A DNA stretch of 64,000 bases. Origin: Bacteroidota bacterium. GTDB taxonomy: Bacteria; Bacteroidota; Bacteroidia; Chitinophagales; Chitinophagaceae. The position numbers and the translations under genes are program-made. This document shows, one piece after another, positions 61,072 through 64,000 of this stretch. The notes below the pieces were generated by a model. That model ran no database searches, had not been told where the DNA came from, and saw only the letters and a program-made list of their open reading frames with translations. Location of the stretch: assembly GCA_020161535.1 (NCBI GenBank), contig JAIUNW010000016.1:1-64000 (forward strand), in the 5' to 3' direction. Position 1 is the first letter of the stretch. The number at the start of each line of letters is the position of its first letter.

Positions 61072-62448
61072 ATGGATTGGAACCATTGTTTTTCGCACCG
61101 ACGTTTTGGGCAGGATTATATTTCTGCAGCCCCGCGCACGCCCTATGAAAGAGATTACGATCGACTTATTTTTTCTTCTGCCTTTCGGCGGCTGCAAGAT
61201 AAGACACAGGTGTTTCCGCTGCCGGGACCAATTCTTGTGCACAATCGCTTAACGCATTCACTTGAAGTAGCCAGTGTGGGCCGGTCACTGGGCAAGATCG
61301 TGGGAGAGGAGATGATCAAACAACTGGGGTCGACCTTGCGCGAGGAAGCGCGCAGTTTTTACCAGGTCGATCTGGGCAGCGTGGTAGCCGCGGCTTGCCT
61401 GGCACATGATATTGGCAATCCTTCTTTTGGCCATTCCGGCGAAGCGGCCATCTCGACTTATTTTTTGGAACAGGCCAATGTTTCCTTACAGGGAGAAACC
61501 CTGGCGAATCATTTCAACAAAGCCGAGTGGCAGGACCTCACCCATTTTGAAGGCAATGCCAACGCGCTTCGCATACTCACGCACCATTATGGCAACCGGC
61601 AGAAAGGAGGCTTTCAGCTAACCTATTCTACTTTGGCCTCCATTGTAAAATACCCGGGCGAATCATTGGCGGCAGATGGCAAAACCCTGCTGACAAAAAA
61701 ATACGGTTTCTTTCAATCGGAGCTGGCTGCTTTTGCCGAGATAGCATCGGTTTTGCAGATGCCGCGTTTGCAGGAAAATCCCTTGCTCTACCAGCGACAT
61801 CCTTTCGTTTTTCTGGTGGAAGCGGCCGATGATATTTGTTACCGCGTAATCGATTGGGAAGATGCGCACCGGCTTGGTATTATTGAATCTGCCACCGCAA
61901 TCGATTTGTTACTTAATTTATTGAGGGCACTGCGTCGGGAGAATATGGATCGCATTCAAAACATTCTCGATGCATTGGGGAATGATCCGCGCGAACAACT
62001 CGCTTTTCTGCGCGCACAATGCATCAACTACCTGGTCATACACTGTGCAGAAGTGTTTATGAACAACGAAAAAGCTTTACTAACGGGCAGGTATAACCGC
62101 TCTTTGCTCGAGGGCATTGACGACGAAGCGCGGCAGGCTTTGGACGCGATCAACCAGGTAACCATCCGCAAAATTTATAACCATGAAACCGTGGTGCGCA
62201 TTGAACTGGCCGGGTATGAAGTGATGCGATCGCTGCTGTCGGCTTTTATTCCGGCCGTGTTGTCGCCCGCGCCCAGCCACAAAGACAAAAAACTCTTGCA
62301 ACTGCTACCGGCACAATATCGGCTGGCAGGGACGGGCGCTTATGAAAAGGCTTTGTCGGTGATCGATTTTGTGGCGGGCATGACAGATTCTTATGCGATG
62401 GAATTGTACAAAAACCTGCGGGGGATTAGTTTACCGACGCATACTTAA
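61072..62448 (+). CDS. dgt: Deoxyguanosinetriphosphate triphosphohydrolase
   Basis: A 458-residue HD-domain enzyme that breaks dGTP or other dNTPs into nucleoside and tripolyphosphate. The metal-binding His-Asp set is seen in R-L-T-H-S-L-E-V-A-S-V-G-R and L-A-H-D-I-G-N-P-S-F-G-H. The start Y-E-R-D-Y-D-R-L-I-F-S-S-A-F-R-R-L is typical. It helps control dNTP pools and so fits beside the recombination genes, from which it is divergent with a 71-base gap. Confidence 0.92.
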   Translation: MDWNHCFSHRRFGQDYISAAPRTPYERDYDRLIFSSAFRRLQDKTQVFPLPGPILVHNRLTHSLEVASVGRSLGKIVGEEMIKQLGSTLREEARSFYQVDLGSVVAAACLAHDIGNPSFGHSGEAAISTYFLEQANVSLQGETLANHFNKAEWQDLTHFEGNANALRILTHHYGNRQKGGFQLTYSTLASIVKYPGESLAADGKTLLTKKYGFFQSELAAFAEIASVLQMPRLQENPLLYQRHPFVFLVEAADDICYRVIDWEDAHRLGIIESATAIDLLLNLLRALRRENMDRIQNILDALGNDPREQLAFLRAQCINYLVIHCAEVFMNNEKALLTGRYNRSLLEGIDDEARQALDAINQVTIRKIYNHETVVRIELAGYEVMRSLLSAFIPAVLSPAPSHKDKKLLQLLPAQYRLAGTGAYEKALSVIDFVAGMTDSYAMELYKNLRGISLPTHT

Positions 62449-62755
62449 TTGGCTGGCAGGGCAGTAGCCTGTAAGCGCCAATAGCCGAAAAAGGCAATTT
62501 TTGCTGTGTGTCTAAAATACGATGGGAGATGGATAGCAGCGCGAGCGGCTGGGGCATGCCATGCTTATGGTAATAGGGCAACCGGTCGATGGCATTTGTG
62601 TTGGCGTTTCTGTCAAGATTAAACAGCAATTCGGCCGTGTGCGAGTTTGCTTGCGGTGGGGTCGACTAATGGTTGAGTCGGCGCATGAAATCAATGGGCG
62701 AATTGTTGTGGTAAACCAGTGGGCGAGCCAGTGCACTAAGTCGATTTATGTGTAA
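62426..62755 (-). pseudogene. Possible decayed reading frame in a gene-free gap
   Basis: The gap of about 370 bases between dgt and nadD has no standard gene. On the minus strand one frame from about 62750 to 62426 (108 codons) is open apart from a single TAG near 62673, and reads protein-like on both sides (for example L-V-Y-H-N-N-S-P-I-D-F-M-R-R-L-N-H before the stop and N-A-I-D-R-L-P-Y-Y-H-K-H-G-M after). I recognise no family. It could be a broken gene, or a structured RNA that only mimics coding sequence. Confidence 0.3.
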
Positions 62756-62817
62756 CGACCGTCCTCATCGGACCTCGTTTTAGGTATTCAAAAAATTTGC
62801 AATTGATTGATTATAAG

Positions 62818-63384
62818 CTATTTATAGTATCTGTTTGCTTCAATTTCTAGCCTCACCGGCTCGGGCACCAGGAATTTAATATCCTGGTTTTCTTTGATCA
62901 TTTGCCGGATAATGGTGGCAGAAATATCAAGCAGGGGGGCATTCACAATGGTCGTCTTTTCGCTGTAGGGGCTCACCAGAAAACCGGGACGCTGGTATAC
63001 ATAGATGGGATATCGCGCCAGCAAGACGGGTGCGTTTTTCCATTTTTCAATGTTTTGGTACCCATCGCTTCCCATCACAATGGAGAATTGGTGTTGCGGA
63101 AATTTTTCTGCCAGGTAGGTCAGGGTGTCGATCGTATACGAGGGGCGGGGTAAATGGAATTCGATATCGGAGGCGTGTAAGCCATCCACGCCCTCGATCG
63201 CGGCTTTCACCAGGTGAAGTCGGTCGTATTCGTTGAGTAAACCAGTTGCGGGCTTGAAGGGGTTCTGCGGACTCACCACCAGCCAGACCTGCTGGAGAGG
63301 CGTATGGGTTCGAACATAGTTGGCAATGATACAATGGCCAATATGGATGGGGTTAAAAGAGCCAAAATAGAGTCCGATTTCCAT
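62818..63384 (-). CDS. nadD: Nicotinate-nucleotide adenylyltransferase
   Basis: A 188-residue enzyme of NAD synthesis, joining ATP and nicotinate mononucleotide. Conserved parts are the nucleotidyl-transferase start G-S-F-N-P-I-H-I-G-H (family G-x-F-x-P-x-H-x-G-H), G-S-D and the C-terminal I-S-A-T-I-I-R-Q (family I-S-S-T-x-I-R). The length is normal. It lies 5 bases after the FeoA-like gene, in the same operon. Confidence 0.93.
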   Translation of the reverse strand: MEIGLYFGSFNPIHIGHCIIANYVRTHTPLQQVWLVVSPQNPFKPATGLLNEYDRLHLVKAAIEGVDGLHASDIEFHLPRPSYTIDTLTYLAEKFPQHQFSIVMGSDGYQNIEKWKNAPVLLARYPIYVYQRPGFLVSPYSEKTTIVNAPLLDISATIIRQMIKENQDIKFLVPEPVRLEIEANRYYK

Positions 63385-63389
63385 GCGAC

Positions 63390-63638
63390 TTAGAGCTCTT
63401 CCACAAATATATTCTCGGCCTCGTCGATGCGCAGGCTCAGGTTATACCCTGCCACCGTAATGGCGATCGGATCACCCAGGGGTGCTTTTTGCTCAACGCG
63501 CACTTTTTCCCCCGGAACACAGCCCATTTCCATGAGCTTTAAAAATATCTCGTTGTTTTCGAAACTCTTGATCACCGCTATTTTTCCGATCCCGATATCC
63601 GACAAACGCTTTAACACAGTGGTCGACTGAATGGCCAT
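63390..63638 (-). CDS. FeoA-domain protein
   Basis: An 82-residue single SH3-like domain with the FeoA features: G-K-I-A-V-I-K-S-F, then L-K-L-M-E-M-G-C-V-P-G-E-K-V-R-V and G-D-P-I-A-I-T-V-A-G-Y-N-L-S-L-R. It is probably the cytoplasmic helper of ferrous iron uptake, but feoB lies about 30 kb away. I use the ATG at 63638; a longer start would cross the ybeY promoter region. It is followed closely by nadD. Confidence 0.88.
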   Translation of the reverse strand: MAIQSTTVLKRLSDIGIGKIAVIKSFENNEIFLKLMEMGCVPGEKVRVEQKAPLGDPIAITVAGYNLSLRIDEAENIFVEEL

Positions 63639-63667
63639 TAGAAATGATTTACGATTTTTGCCAGGCA

Positions 63668-64000
63668 ATGAACAAAAGTACCGATATTATTGAGTTTCAT
63701 TATCTCGTGCGGGATTTTAGTTTCCCGCAACGCGGGGCCTGTAAAGACTTCATTGTTCGGCTTTTCCGAAAGGAGGGTATGCCGCTGAAAAGTCTCCGCT
63801 ACATCTTCTGCGACGATGCGTACCTGCTCGATATCAACCGCCAGTTTCTGCAGCACGATTTTTATACCGATATCATCAGCTTCCCTTTGTCCGCCGCCGG
63901 CGAGCCCTTCGAAGGTGAAGTCTATATCAGTATTCCCCGGGTAAAAGAGAATGCCATCACCGAAGGGGAGCCCTTTGCCCGCGAACTCCACCGGGTACTC
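63668..64000 (+). CDS. ybeY: Endoribonuclease YbeY (partial, runs off the window)
   Basis: The first 111 codons of the rRNA-maturation RNase YbeY, starting ATG 63668. Seen are D-I-N-R-Q-F-L, H-D-F-Y-T-D-I-I-S-F-P-L and E-V-Y-I-S-I-P-R-V-K-E-N-A, all typical. The zinc-binding H-x(3)-H-x(5)-H motif would lie past the window edge, at the expected next residues after E-L-H-R-V-L. It is divergent from the FeoA-like gene with a 29-base gap. Confidence 0.88.
   Translation, partial: MNKSTDIIEFHYLVRDFSFPQRGACKDFIVRLFRKEGMPLKSLRYIFCDDAYLLDINRQFLQHDFYTDIISFPLSAAGEPFEGEVYISIPRVKENAITEGEPFARELHRVL
63673..63680 (-). promoter_or_regulatory. Possible promoter -7 element (TACTTTTG)
   Basis: On the minus strand this reads TACTTTTG and lies 34 bases before the FeoA-like start. 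It falls within the first codons of ybeY, so the two divergent genes would share sequence. No clear -33 box is seen. Confidence 0.35.

Noticed and set aside
41211..62818. A 13-base exact match ATTGATTATAAGC at 41211 (beside tRNA-Phe) and 62806, which could be attachment sites.
   Set aside because: The DNA between them is ordinary core genes with no integrase, and the 41211 copy is part of the tRNA terminator palindrome, which explains it.

Overview
The window looks like a chromosomal segment of a Bacteroidota bacterium, most likely of the Chitinophagia/Sphingobacteriia side. Three things point there: the gene families (IPExxxVDY-type protein, SWIM/SNF2 helicase, PadR-PspC pair, PIF1-like helicase with an HTH tail, AddAB-like pair), the lack of strong Shine-Dalgarno sequences, and repeated TAnnTTTG promoter cores just upstream of start codons. 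Nearly all of it is densely packed core-genome DNA. There is no rRNA, CRISPR array, prophage or plasmid backbone. One tRNA (Phe, GAA) is present.

Layout. 1-1.7 kb: the probable right end of an IS21-type element (four repeats with exact 24-bp spacing), followed by A/T-rich unrecognised ORFs, the first apparently cut by the element. 1.8-10 kb: a lipoprotein, a methyltransferase and an RDD membrane protein; then on the minus strand an M28 peptidase, TatC and a 1253-residue SWIM/SNF2 helicase. 10-12.6 kb: M28-PDZ peptidase, IPExxxVDY-type protein, pterin carbinolamine dehydratase. 12.7-17.9 kb (minus): SelD and MnmH (tRNA selenouridine module), Rho, D-lactate dehydrogenase. 17.9-24.6 kb: AsnS, ExbD, a DUF3089 lipoprotein, and a very large propeller-amidohydrolase. 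24.8-30.1 kb: PadR-PspC stress operon with a textbook promoter, a LuxR-type regulator, a HAD phosphatase, GcvT. 30.2-34.1 kb: SRPBCC, ComB, a channel-like membrane protein, FeoB. 34-38.7 kb (minus): thioredoxin-like protein, M24 peptidase, PIF1-like helicase, SSB. 38.9-43.9 kb: two zinc-finger proteins (one a methyltransferase), SRPBCC, a Fic remnant, tRNA-Phe, RecQ. 44-50.5 kb: KdsD, mannose-1-phosphate guanylyltransferase, RidA-like, AraC regulator, methionine aminotransferase, CLC channel. 50.6-53.5 kb: two-component pair and a universal stress protein. 53.6-61 kb (minus): AddA-AddB-like recombination pair and ChrA. 61-64 kb: Dgt, an unexplained 370-base gap, NadD, FeoA-like protein, and YbeY running off the window.

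Functional threads: DNA repair and helicases (SNF2, PIF1-like, SSB, RecQ, AddAB, Dgt); sugar-nucleotide/LPS precursor synthesis (KdsD, ManC); selenium use for tRNA rather than for selenocysteine, as far as this window shows; iron uptake (FeoB, with a FeoA-like protein 30 kb away). I found no clear new multi-gene system. The best leads are the degenerate channel-like protein next to FeoB, the SSB/PIF1 overlapping pair with a tail-less SSB, the pair of zinc-finger genes at 39-40 kb, a dispersed palindrome found twice, and a decayed reading frame at 62.4-62.8 kb.
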